A DNA stretch of 64,000 nt from Caprimulgus europaeus (taxonomy: Eukaryota; Chordata; Aves; Caprimulgiformes; Caprimulgidae): NCBI GenBank assembly GCA_907165065.1, contig OU015542.1, forward strand, positions 744,001 to 808,000, read 5' to 3'. The stretch's first letter is position 1. Each line of letters starts with the position of its first letter. Shown here piece after piece: positions 23,691 through 34,144 of the stretch. The notes beneath the pieces were generated by a model. That model did no database searches, was not told the DNA's origin, and saw nothing but the letters and a program-made list of their open reading frames with translations. Position numbers and translations under genes: made by a program.

Positions 23691-26159
23691 GACTATATTT
23701 CATTGCATGGTTCTGCTACTCCACCGTTCAAGGTGACAACCCATGGGGTGGCACGGAGACCTCTGGTCATCCAGGCTCTTAAAGGAGAGCATTGAGTTGA
23801 GGTGCAGGTGTGTCTGCATCCAGACAATCAAACTGAGGTCTTGGAAAATTTTTGGAGCAACTTTTCCTGCCAAGCTCTTTTCCTAGACTTCATTCCTCCT
23901 CTTCACATTATCTGCAGATGCTGGCTCTGTAAGCAAAACTGAGATAAATGTCATTTTAGAGGAAAACCAAGAAAAACACTGCCTAGTGCAATGGGGCACT
24001 TCCAGTGCTGAAGATGTGGGGGTGGGATTCACAGTTGCCAGGTGGGGTGCAGTCCCAGATGGCTGGGGGAGAGCAGGTGAAAATGCCATCTGGAGCTTTG
24101 CCGCTCCTCCTCGGTGAGTCATTCGCGCACGGTGCTTCCACCACTGCCAGGTTTGGGAACGCAGGAAACTCTGCTTCTTAGTAATAATGTTTTGAAGCAT
24201 TCCTGAGGTACTTTGGGCTCCATGGGAGATCTAAGTCATCTCAGGAAGCAGAGTTTCCTTCCTTTGGACACCCGTTTGTCCCCGATTTTTTACAAATATG
24301 TCACAGATAATCCTAACTTCTGTAGGAGCAAGTTGTGATTCACAACGCATATTTTCTCACTTTGTTCCTCACAGTGTGAGGATTGACTGGTGGCAATATC
24401 ATAGATGATTCTGTTCATGCAATGTGCTGGATGCATCCCATCTGGATAAGATGGAAATGAGGATTGTGACCACTTACGATGCCCTCACCCCTGTGCTGAG
24501 GACTGGTCACAGCTTCTTGCAGTCTGCTTTCTTAGGCGGTGTGGCAGGGACAGCTGTGATAATATCACTGGTGGCCACAGCTTTGAAAAAGGGAGGTGTG
24601 ACATTTCTCATAGGTTGTGAGGAAGGAGCCCACTCCCTCTTCTGCTCACTGTGCTCAGTCTAGCCAAACTCAGCTTTGCAATAAGTGGACTGTTGCAGCT
24701 CTCAGTGCTGGATCAGGATAGAATCACAAAAGCCCCTCGGAGAGATCATCCAAGATAAATTCATGATATATGAATAGATGGATTTGGAGACTCCAACTTG
24801 TACCTGCAGGCTTCATGAATGTCTGTCCACCTTTGTTCTGCTGGCTCTCGTGCAGCAAGCCTACAGCCTTCCTGACCATCCTCTCCCTTTTTCCTCCTTC
24901 ATCCTCTTTTTTCACAGGGATGTCATAAGCATCCTCTCTGCTCCAAGTGCTCGTTCCAAGCCATGTGCTTTCACCTTCCCTTTGGACAATGGGCATTTTC
25001 TGCCCAGACCTCTTGTCTCTCATCTGACCTCCACATCAGATATTTGTCTTGGACTTCTGCATTTGTCACAGACTGTCCCTTGCATTGGATATCTGCATGA
25101 GATTTTTGCCTCTCCTTTACCTATTGCCATAGTACTTGGTAACTGGCATGGTACCAATCTCACCTTCTCAGAGCCAGATCCCCACAAATCCCATGTGCTT
25201 TACTGGGTAGAGGCTGGTGCGGAGACTGGCTGGGAGGAAGCTGCGTGCAGGGACCTTTGCGGTGTCACACGGGTGGAGGGGGCACTAGAGAGGGCCAGGA
25301 GAAAGGCAATGCCAAGACTTTGCGTTATGTCTTCAGGAAAGCCGAACATGGCCGTGGTTATTCTGGTGTCAGGCAGCCATACATGATCACATCCTGACAG
25401 GGAACACACTTCTGCGTATGGTGGGGAAACCAGCTTGCCTCTGAGGAAGTAAAAAGTAATACTGGGAGAGCCCAGATGGGCCAGCAGCGTCTAGGACCTA
25501 CACTATTTGCATGGGAAGGACCAGGGTTGAACAGTGTCAGGCCCAGGACTGGATGGTATAAACCCACAGGAATTCTCTATGTTTGTATTTTAAGGTCATA
25601 AGCATTTCCCTTTAGAAGGTCATAAGCTTTTCCCTTCCAGACATGCAATAGATAGTTGGAAACAGGACAGATGGAAAACACACAGATTTATTACATCTCA
25701 CACAAGAACAGCTGAAAATTCTGCCTCTGCTGATAGAAATGGCAGAGGCTTAGTCCCACCAGCTGAGGTGGCAGAGCACAGAGCTGGCAAGAGCATTCAT
25801 TAAAGCATTGTCTAAGATATCCATAGGATATTCCTATGCCTATCTGTAGGAAACAGTGATAAATAGGTCAGCTTTGTAATGCCAAAGAGAATAACCTCAT
25901 ATCAAGATGTGAGCAAAGTTTATTCCTCATTTTATGTAAACTATTTTAAGGAGTATCTTTAACCTGTGTTGGTAGGTAGGGATTACAAAGTCCTTCTTTC
26001 TGTGAACTACTGCTGCCGCTTGGTTGCTGGATCAGGAAGATGCCACTGCTGCAGCCAGCTTGCATTTTAAGATTTGGGCACAGCAGTGAAATATGATAAT
26101 ACTTCTGCTTGAAGGAAAGTGGATATCTGGGCACATGATTTGTTGCAGCAAGGGGTTTA
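23691..26159. other. Unique non-coding sequence
   Basis: No exon recognised, although a frame at 24778-25386 stays open for 202 codons without any family motif. A 24-bp tandem duplication lies at 25592-25639. A weak CR1-tail-like string is present near 24720-24757. Confidence 0.4.
25592..25639. repeat. 24-bp tandem duplication
   Basis: Two adjacent 24-base units both begin AAGGTCATAAGC and continue with a TTTCCCTT-type half. They differ at about three positions. Confidence 0.85.
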
Positions 26160-26515
26160 ATGGTAAAATTCATAACCACAGACTAGATGGCAGATGCAAT
26201 TCAGCATTTATAAATATAAAGTAATGTACACTGGCAAACGGCCCAGAGCCTTACCTAAACAAACAGAGTGATGGGCTCTAAATGAGCTATTGCCACTCAG
26301 CAAAGTGATCTTGAGGACTTTGTGGAGGGCTCTCTGAAAAGCTCAGCTTGATGCTGCACGGTGGCAGGCAGAGTGCAGGAGCAGAGCAGGACATCTAAAC
26401 CTCTGCATAAGTCCATGCTGCAGTTGCATCCCAGGTATTGTTCTCTTGCCCCAGCAATCAAGAGGATTGGAAAAGATGCAAAGTACAGCAAAAATGTCTG
26501 GAGTAGCACTCGTAC
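26160..26515 (+). mobile_element. Ancient CR1/L3-type LINE remnant
   Basis: The plus-strand frame from 26188 reads WQMQFSIYKYKVMYTGK, the W...FN..KC.VMHIG block of L3/CR1 reverse transcriptase. Further on, GATCTTGAGGACTTTGTGGA and CTCTCTGAAAAGCTCAGC follow the ERDLGVLVD..LK.S block at nucleotide level. Many stops; no coding potential. Confidence 0.78.
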
Positions 26516-28297
26516 AATGACCTAGGGCTTGGAGAAAACCTGAGCAAGTGGAAAGAAGGTTTCATAGTTTGTTAAGGAGACAGGGAAATTCTGCCATCGG
26601 GTAGGCCCTGGGGCACTGTTTGCCTGGGGCTTGGACAAGATGCCAAGGCAATGCTCACACTGCTTAGTCTTGCCTTTCCATACCCATCTGCTCCTGACCG
26701 CTGCAATAGACCAGCCCAAATGGGCCTTGCCTGACGCCGTGCAGCTCCTCTCACGTTCTTGTATTATGAGGGCTTTCCTCTTTCTTGTGTCCTGACCTCA
26801 CAGAGCATTACTAGGCTGTAATAATTGATATTAGTGTTATTGTTATACAGGGACCTTATGACTCCTGTACTTAAATCCCTTGATATTTTCCCTCCTGACC
26901 TTTTCTTTGAGATGCTTTCACACCTCTGTGGCTTGCAGCAAGCCTTTGAAATTCATCGGGAGGAAAACCCTCTGGCTAAAGAAGAGACTTTTTTTTTTTT
27001 TTTGCTTCTCATCAAATTCATATTCAAATTGGCTGAAATATAAACTGTTAACTATCACCTTTTCCTTTCTCTCCCTGATGTTACTGAGGGAAATGCTGGG
27101 AAACAACCAAAAGAATAACTCTGCCCAAATGTTGTTTAGACTAAACTGGTGCTGCTGCCAAAATGCTGGGAGCACTGGAGAGTCACTGGCAGGGATGGGG
27201 AGCACTGGAGCTGTTTGGCACATGCCTGAGGGTGGATGGAGCTGTCCTGGTTAAGGTTTGTGTGGCACTCAGCTCACATAATGAGTCATGTAGCTCAGCC
27301 CTAAGTGGTGCTGAAGAATCAGCATTCAAATCCCTCTGGAGATTTGTGAGGATGGATTCTAAGAATTGCACATGATATAACTTGCTTTTACCTTCTTCCC
27401 TTAAAAATATCCCTGCAATATTAAGTCCAAAAAATCATATGAAGGGAGTATGATTTAGGTGAAAAAGATGACCATCTAGAAGTTAGGAAATGGCACATCT
27501 ATTGCCTCCACTCCCTGTCTGGACGCATTATGGAAATGACCTTTCATTTCTGATTGCATATACATTTTTTCTGCTGATATCCTGTCTGGTTCAGGGTAGA
27601 GGCTGAATATACCAAAGAGCAGGACTGAGGCTGTACTGCCAAAGGAAATGAAGTCTCAAAGGTTAATGGATCTGGATGCAGTCCCAGAGCATGTGGGATC
27701 AGAGACTGTACCTAGAGAAGTTAGGGGTGAGGTTCGGGTGCCCAAACATTGCTGCCTGCTGCCATTTATAATCACACCTGGCTCCAGCTAGCTGGAAGAG
27801 CACAGGTGTCCCCAAGGAGCTGTGTCAAGTCTCCCAGCACTCATGTTGGCATCTTAGACTTTCAAGGGTGTCTAAAAGGGAATTAGCCACCTATTCTTAG
27901 GCAGCTGGGATTCAGCACAGGAACAAGGCATAGGTGTTTTGGTGTGATCTGGGACTCTCAGCTCCAGCAACAGCCGTGGAGATGGAGCTGACCCAGTCGC
28001 TGAGGAATTCAGCACGCTGGAGCAGACATGGACCTGTGGTCAGCTTGCTCACTCCAGTGACCCCACTGACTGTTCACCTCGAGATGGGTACCTGACACCT
28101 GCAGATACGCTGCTGGACCTGCAGCAGCCCCAAAATTTTCTGCTGCAGCTGTCTGCTGGGCAGCTGCCTGAGGATGCTCACATGGCAATGGCCATCTGTG
28201 TGCTGAGACCTGCTCTGCTCGTACCCACTCCAGGTCCTCAGTTCCCCAGAGCTGTAACACTGGTTGCTTCTCCCAGGTGCTTGTGTGGTGGCAATCA
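26516..28297. other. Unique non-coding sequence
   Basis: Contains a 15-base T run at 26989-27003. No exon or repeat family recognised. Confidence 0.4.
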
Positions 28298-28541
28298 CTC
28301 CTCTCCTCTCCTCTCCTCTCCTCTCCTCTCCTCTCCTCTCCTCTCCTCTCCTCTCCTCTCCTCTCCTCTCCTCTCCTCTCCTCTCCTCTCCTCTCCTCTC
28401 CTCTCCTCTCCTCTCCTCTCCTCTCCTCTCCTCTCCTCTCCTCTCCTCTCCTCTCCTCTCCTCTCCTCTCCTCTCCTCTCCTCTCCTCTCCTCTCCTCTC
28501 CTCTCCTCTCCTCTCCTCTCCTCTCCTCTCCTCTCCTCTCC
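28298..28541. repeat. Perfect (CTCTC)n pentanucleotide microsatellite, about 48 units
   Basis: Uninterrupted CTCTC repeats for about 244 bp, entirely pyrimidine on the plus strand and purine on the minus strand. The unit reads the same in both directions, so the tract is a mirror repeat. Because 5 is not divisible by 3 and no frame creates a stop, long SSPLL-type (+) and RRGEE-type (-) frames run through it. These are artefacts, not genes. Confidence 0.99.
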
Positions 28542-31500
28542 CTCACCATAAAGCCACTCCAGCTGCACCATCCTGAACCAACCTTCCTCTCTAGAGCAGA
28601 GGGAGGAGGCAGCAGAAGGGAGGGAAACTCCAGCCTGGAGTGAGACTCATCCAAACCAATTCTTCTCCCTCAATTCACCTCTCAATTCACCTTCGACTGG
28701 AAATGCATAAAAGTTCTGCCCTCTTCCTTTTGGTGCACACACACTGACAGACACAGACCCACCTTCGGCCACAGGACAAAGCAGGAGGCACTGAAGCTGC
28801 TTTGCAGAGTGTCTGTCAAAGCCATGTGCTGAATTTCAAACGATACCAGTTCAGAACAGGGAATTAAGCAGCTATAGTGTCTCCATGCTATAAACAAAGC
28901 CAAAATGCTGTGTGCATCAGCAAAAGGCTTTGTATTGTAAAATGCTCCCTCTATGTGCAACCAGGAGAGAATTCAAATCATTATTGACCCTCCACTGTAG
29001 GAAAGCCACATTATAATATCTCCAAATCAATAGAGACAAGTGCAGAGCAGCAGAGAAAGGCCACGGCTCTGCAAACTGCAGAAAATTGCCTTTTGCTTTG
29101 GCCTCTTAAAAAGTTTGCAAAGTGTCTATTAGAGGCCCCCGGAGCCTTTTCTTTCTAATTGCCATGTTTGACAATGCGATCGCACAGGGGACTGGTGGAA
29201 AGACAGATAATGGACCCACTTTAATTGCTTCCCAGTTCCATGAGTCATAACACTTCTGAGATGGCAAAGGGGAAGTGCAGCAATTTGACTGATGGAGGTT
29301 TCTGGCTTTTAAGAAAGCTCTGGAGAAACAAATGCTAAACTCAAAGCCAAAGTCTTGGAGAGACTGAAGGTTCCAGGTACTGGATTTTCTTTCATCTTTT
29401 GCTTTTGACTGTAACTATCCAGTTAAGTTTTAATCATGTTCTGGAAGGGGTAGGACTGCCTTCTTGTCTAAGAGATGAGGGAATGGATGTCATGTCAAGA
29501 CCTGTTTTCTCCAGAATGGGCACTAAGATTGTCCTGCGGGTGGAAGAGTCCAGCAGGTGATGAAGGGTCCAGCATCAGTCAGGCAGCAGTGGTGATGGGA
29601 ACACACTGTGTGCACAGAGCTCTGGATAGATTTATCTGGCAAGTCAAGGGAAGGGTGCTCTAGTTCCCCACTGGGAGCTGGGCTTGGCATGTATTTCTGG
29701 GAATGGGCAAACAGTGGACCTTCTGACCCCCCTCTTCCCTGTGACACCAGTAAATGTCTCCTGTACTTCTGGCCTACGGGCAAGGTGTGTTCTTCCTGGA
29801 AAAGGAAGGAGCCCACAGCCACAGTTAAACCCAGCATTCCAGGAAAACAAACAATGGCATTTGCCTGTGACAGCCAGGCTGCACAGTAGCTGTACTCTCT
29901 GCCCAGGTCCTCTGGATTGTTGTTGTCATCTGCCCTCAACCAGGGCTTTGACCTTTCTGCTCAGGGCAGCACTCACTGGAACCCCTCAGCATCATGGCTA
30001 CTTGGAGCCTCCCAAGAGGAGCAGGAGCCCATGGCACTCACACCATTCCTGGCAAGTTTTAAGTCTGTGTGATCTTTGCCTGGCCAACCTCTGAAGGTCT
30101 TCATCCTTCCCCTCTGCTTTGTGCCAAGGGAAACAAGCTGCAGCATGGTGCAGAGGACAGTATACAGGCTCTGGGCACTGTCAGGATGTCTCTTGGCCTC
30201 TCTGGGGATGGATTGGTTTGCTTGGGTGGTGCCTTCACCTCAGCTGGACAAGCCCTGGGACATGGTGGTTGTGAAGGAAAGGAGGAGGTCATCAAAAAGG
30301 AGGAGGAACAAGGGGAGGTGGAGGGGAGGACAGAAGAAGGTGAAGGGCCTGTTTTTTTGCCAGGGTGCCCAGCTGATGTGTATTGGGGTGCCTGGCTATG
30401 GCCCCAGCTCTGTGCTAGAGCACGAGGCTCAGTGAGGTGATGCTCCACACCATGACGTGGTGCTCGGCTCAGCATAAAGGGGCTTGGGTCTGTGCTTTGT
30501 GTCATGACACTGAGTCGTTGGTTTCCAACTGAGAAGCTCCAGCCCCAGGGGCACAGGGCAGTGATACCACTGGTCGGTCTCAATTTTTCAGAAATTGATC
30601 TAGAATAAGAGATTACCAGGAAATATGTGGGTATATCAGCGGCAGAGAGGAACAAGCTCTGCTTTGCTTCAAACCTGCCTTGATCTTTGTGGCTGCATTA
30701 ACGTGGCTTGATGCCAGGACTTAGCAACCTTCCTGTCCCAGGACCCTGTGTTGTGGTCCTCCCTGTCCTAAAGTGGTCACTTGGTACCTGGTCACAAAAA
30801 GCAAGGTAATATTTGCCTAGAACTGTTTGGGTCAAACTCTTGGTGCAAGGTCTGGATGGCACCTTAACATCCCAAGGCTGTCTGTGGACTGCACCCACTC
30901 CTGCCCTTGCTTCAGGCCCTGCGCTGGCCAGGGACTCTCTGATGATTGCTGGGTGCTGAGCTTTGTCATGGATTAGTCAGGACATGGATGAGCTGCATGG
31001 TGGGAAACTAACTGGAAAAACACTCTGGGGGATGATTGACAGTAACTGTCTCTGGTGGAAGGAGCTAATCCGAGCTGCTCAAGAACACCAGGTCCCTAAT
31101 TAAAGCACACAGGCTAGCCCTGCCTGTAATTAATTTCCCTATGCTGCTCCACTGGCAGCGGGCTGTCAGTGCCACTGACTCACAGCTCCTGGCAGCCTCA
31201 GAGGCATCAGCAGTGGGAGAAGAAAAGCCATGGAGTGGAGCAGGATGTGCCCGTTTCTTTCTGGTCCTCGGAGCTGGGGAGAAGCCATGGTGCGCCTCCA
31301 GCTCTGCAGCCACCCAGAGACTGGGACAGGACCTTGCTGCCCAACTCCAGCAGCTCTGTCCGTAGGAAAGGGCTGGTGGTGCATGCTTGGGGCAGAAATC
31401 ATTGAGTGATGCGGAGGGTGCAGGAGCAGGGCTGTCAGGAGGGGAGGGGTGTTCATATGCATGGCTTGTTCTCTGCCAGCTGCTTCATGTTCTCTCTTTC

Positions 31501-34110
31501 TCTCTCTGTACATATATTTATTATGCATTTGCTTCCCCTGGCTGGAACTGGAACAGAATTGTTGTCATTGTGATCCCTCTCCCATAGGAATGGTTCTTTG
31601 CATTCACTCCACTATGAGCGTGTCATATATTTATAAGGCACGTGGGATGCATCTGGGTTGTGGTTGGCTTTTCCCCACGTAGGCTCTAGCCCCTGCAGTA
31701 CTGCCAAGGCAGGGAAGAGCTGTGGAGCCTGCAACGGTGTCTGCAGTCCGAGCGCTGTGGTGTTGCATAGCAAGGTGACTGCCATTGCTCCAGTGCCACC
31801 CTGGCCCCCATTATCCACATCACAAAACTGAAGAAAGAGCCTCCAGAAGGTCCTGTTTCTCTGGCTACAGGTTTTCATTATCAGCTGGAGAGGAATTGTA
31901 CTGGTCAGAGAGCTGCCAGCATTGTTTTAATTTCCCAGGAGGCTGCACACATCTGCAACAGGGGATTTCAGTTGTCTCCTGTTACTTTGTCCCATACAAT
32001 GGGACATGATATATTAAAACATGACAAGCCAGCCAGAATGTGTCATATTACTGCACTCAACACACTGCCTTCCAGGGATGCTCAGCAGCTAATAATATCA
32101 GGCTCAAATTATCTCTACATGCTGAGCTGTTATTTTTTTCTCCCATATGGACTATGTTACAGAGGAGTCTGCTGCCTATATTGGACTGGTGGATCACCAC
32201 AGACTTATTAGCTGCACATGGTGAATTATTTTGACTAGAGTGAAACTCAGGCCTGGGATCCCAGCCTGTTATTGCAGAAAAGCAACTTTCCTGCCTTGCC
32301 TTCTCCAATACCTTTGTTATTGCTTCAGTAAACACTTCGTTGGGGTTTCCGTATCATTTACTCGCTTATCGTTGGGGTTTGAAGTTGTTACTTTGACAGA
32401 GAGATGATGTGATTTCATTAGCTCCATGATTGCCTTTCAGGCTTTTCTCTGAGATGCAACCACTGTCTCCAGGATTTGGCCCCATGGGAGCCAGCGTGCT
32501 GCACTGTGCACACACGGCTGGAAGCAATGGGGCTCTCTCCAGTCTCCCCCATTTACCCCATTCTGCACCATTGTCCTTTTCTGCCTGACTTCTTGAACTC
32601 TGCTGTTTTACCTTAACATGCAATGAGGCATCAACATGCCTGAACAATATTTTTAGTCTTTCAAGGAAGAAAAAAACCTCCCACAACAGTGAAGAGAGAA
32701 AGCTGATGTTTGTCCCTGGGCTGGGGATCCCCAGTGATGAGGAGGAACATGTCTTTTTGCCAGAGGTTCTGTGATGAGCTGGGAAGGAGACACACGTGTC
32801 ACTGCTCATATGTGGTATTTCACAATACTGCAGTTGCTGTCCATTCATTTTAGCTCCCATATGTGGTTTAGAGGAATCAATCTAATTACTTGCTGCTAAT
32901 TGCTGGTAAAGCACTGCTGAATGCCTCTCTTCCCTGCCTTCCTCACCATGGGTAGTAAACAACAGGTCTCTCTGCCAGTCTCTCAGCCAACCCTCCCTCC
33001 CAGGTTCCCTTTCAGAAGATGATGCTGGCTGCACAGCCTCTGCCCATCTCTGCCCATCCTCCAGACCCTTTCCTGGCAGCCCAGCTGAATTTGGTGAATC
33101 AAAATGCTTCCTTGTGATTCCTGTGCAGCCCAGCTCCTGGGGAAGTGAATGATCATCACTATGAAAATACATTCCTCTCAGGGGCTCTTCAACCCTGGTG
33201 GGCTGCATGCATGCTTGGGACACACAAAACCTACCTCTGCCTTGCAAACTTTGAGGAATGCCTGAATCAAGTGTTGCACCTGATTTCCTCCAACAGCAGC
33301 AGCACTGACCTCTGTGGAAAAACATGCTGTTTTCTCCTTTTCCTCAATGGCTACAGAGATTCAAAGGCAAAAAGAGGAGAGAGGAAAAGAAGCAAGGGTA
33401 TGTGGCTTAAAGGTTTAACCAAGAGAAGGAAAGGATGCTCTTGGTCCCGAGACCTCTACAGACAGGTCTGACCTGTAAGTTATTCTGGGAATCCCTCACA
33501 GTTATTTCTTAGAGGAAGACCAGATCAGTCAGAAATTGTTAATGGAAAGTCACAAAAGTCACATCTCCGTCTGAAATTTTGAGAGCAATCTGGGGATACC
33601 TGATTGTTTTGAAGAGTTGTTCAATGATCCCCAAAAAGCAAGGAGCTGGTGGCACTGCTGGAAGGGGGATGCAGAGTTGCCTAGTACACCACCGTGGCTG
33701 CAGGCACCAGCCACAGCTGGGCAAGTGCTTCTCCACAGGCTGAATTGTGCTAAATGTGCCTGTGGCAGAGACAAATGTCCCCCCGGGAGAGAGCCCCTTT
33801 GTTCAGAGGTAAGCTCTTTGGAACAGGGCTTGTGTTAGATGTGCACCCACGATGCAAATCCATAATGATGATCATTCTCTTTCACCACCAAAGTCCCAGG
33901 TGTGAAAGGCTGGGGAGGTGCTCAGCCTTTGTCACTACAAGTGTATATTGATTTTAGCTATTGTGTTGAGTGGTAGAGCATTTTTAATTCTACATTTTAA
34001 TTGTTTGGCTCCCCTGACATATGTTGTTTGTGGTTAGTGGCAACACACTTAGAAGAGTGATTTTCAGGCTCATCTATTAGTTGCAAAGAAAAGCGCTCTT
34101 CCATGACCCT
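28542..34110. other. RTN4R: Unique non-coding sequence up to RTN4R exon 2
   Basis: No transposon copy recognised in 5.5 kb, an unusually repeat-free stretch for this window. It has a 12-bp tandem duplication (CTCAATTCACCT twice, 28669-28692), a GA-rich patch (about 30275-30345), and AT-rich segments at 29040-29300 and 31085-31140 with the look of regulatory elements. None of the open frames resembles a known family. Confidence 0.45.
28669..28692. repeat. 12-bp perfect tandem duplication
   Basis: CTCAATTCACCT occurs twice in immediate succession, about 125 bp after the pentanucleotide array. Confidence 0.85.
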
Positions 34111-34144
34111 GGCTAATTTGCATACTATTTTTGTTATCCTTCAG
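34111..34144 (+). promoter_or_regulatory. RTN4R: Splice acceptor of RTN4R exon 2 with candidate branch point
   Basis: A T-rich tract from about 34126 ends in TTCAG at 34140-34144, directly before the first in-frame exon 2 bases. A CTAAT at 34113-34117 puts a branch adenine about 28 nt from the AG, a normal distance. The reading frame of the mature protein is open up to this AG and the junction is phase 1. The site is inferred from sequence and from the known two-exon arrangement of the RTN4R coding region. Confidence 0.85.

Larger units (their letters stand above)
1..34144 (+). other. RTN4R: Non-coding sequence 5' of RTN4R exon 2: probable 3' part of intron 1
   Basis: No exon 1 candidate (ATG, start of a signal peptide, phase-1 donor) and no CpG island is recognisable in these 34 kb. 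In mammals the short first coding exon of RTN4R lies tens of kilobases upstream of exon 2, so the simplest reading is that all of this is intron. If exon 1 is cryptic within the window, the leftmost part would instead be intergenic. Sub-regions and repeats are listed separately. Confidence 0.6.

Noticed and set aside
24718-24757. CR1-tail-like AGAATCACAAAAGCCCC with AGAGATCATCCAAG
   Set aside because: Too short and too diverged to separate from chance.
24778-25386. 202-codon plus-strand frame
   Set aside because: The longest non-repeat frame outside RTN4R, but composition and residues match no family, there are no splice or promoter cues, and such lengths occur by chance in 64 kb at this GC content.
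28074-28654. Long open frames through the pentanucleotide array on both strands (SSPLL-type and RRGEE-type repeats)
   Set aside because: They arise because CTCTC repeats contain no stop in any frame. They have no flanking coding signal.
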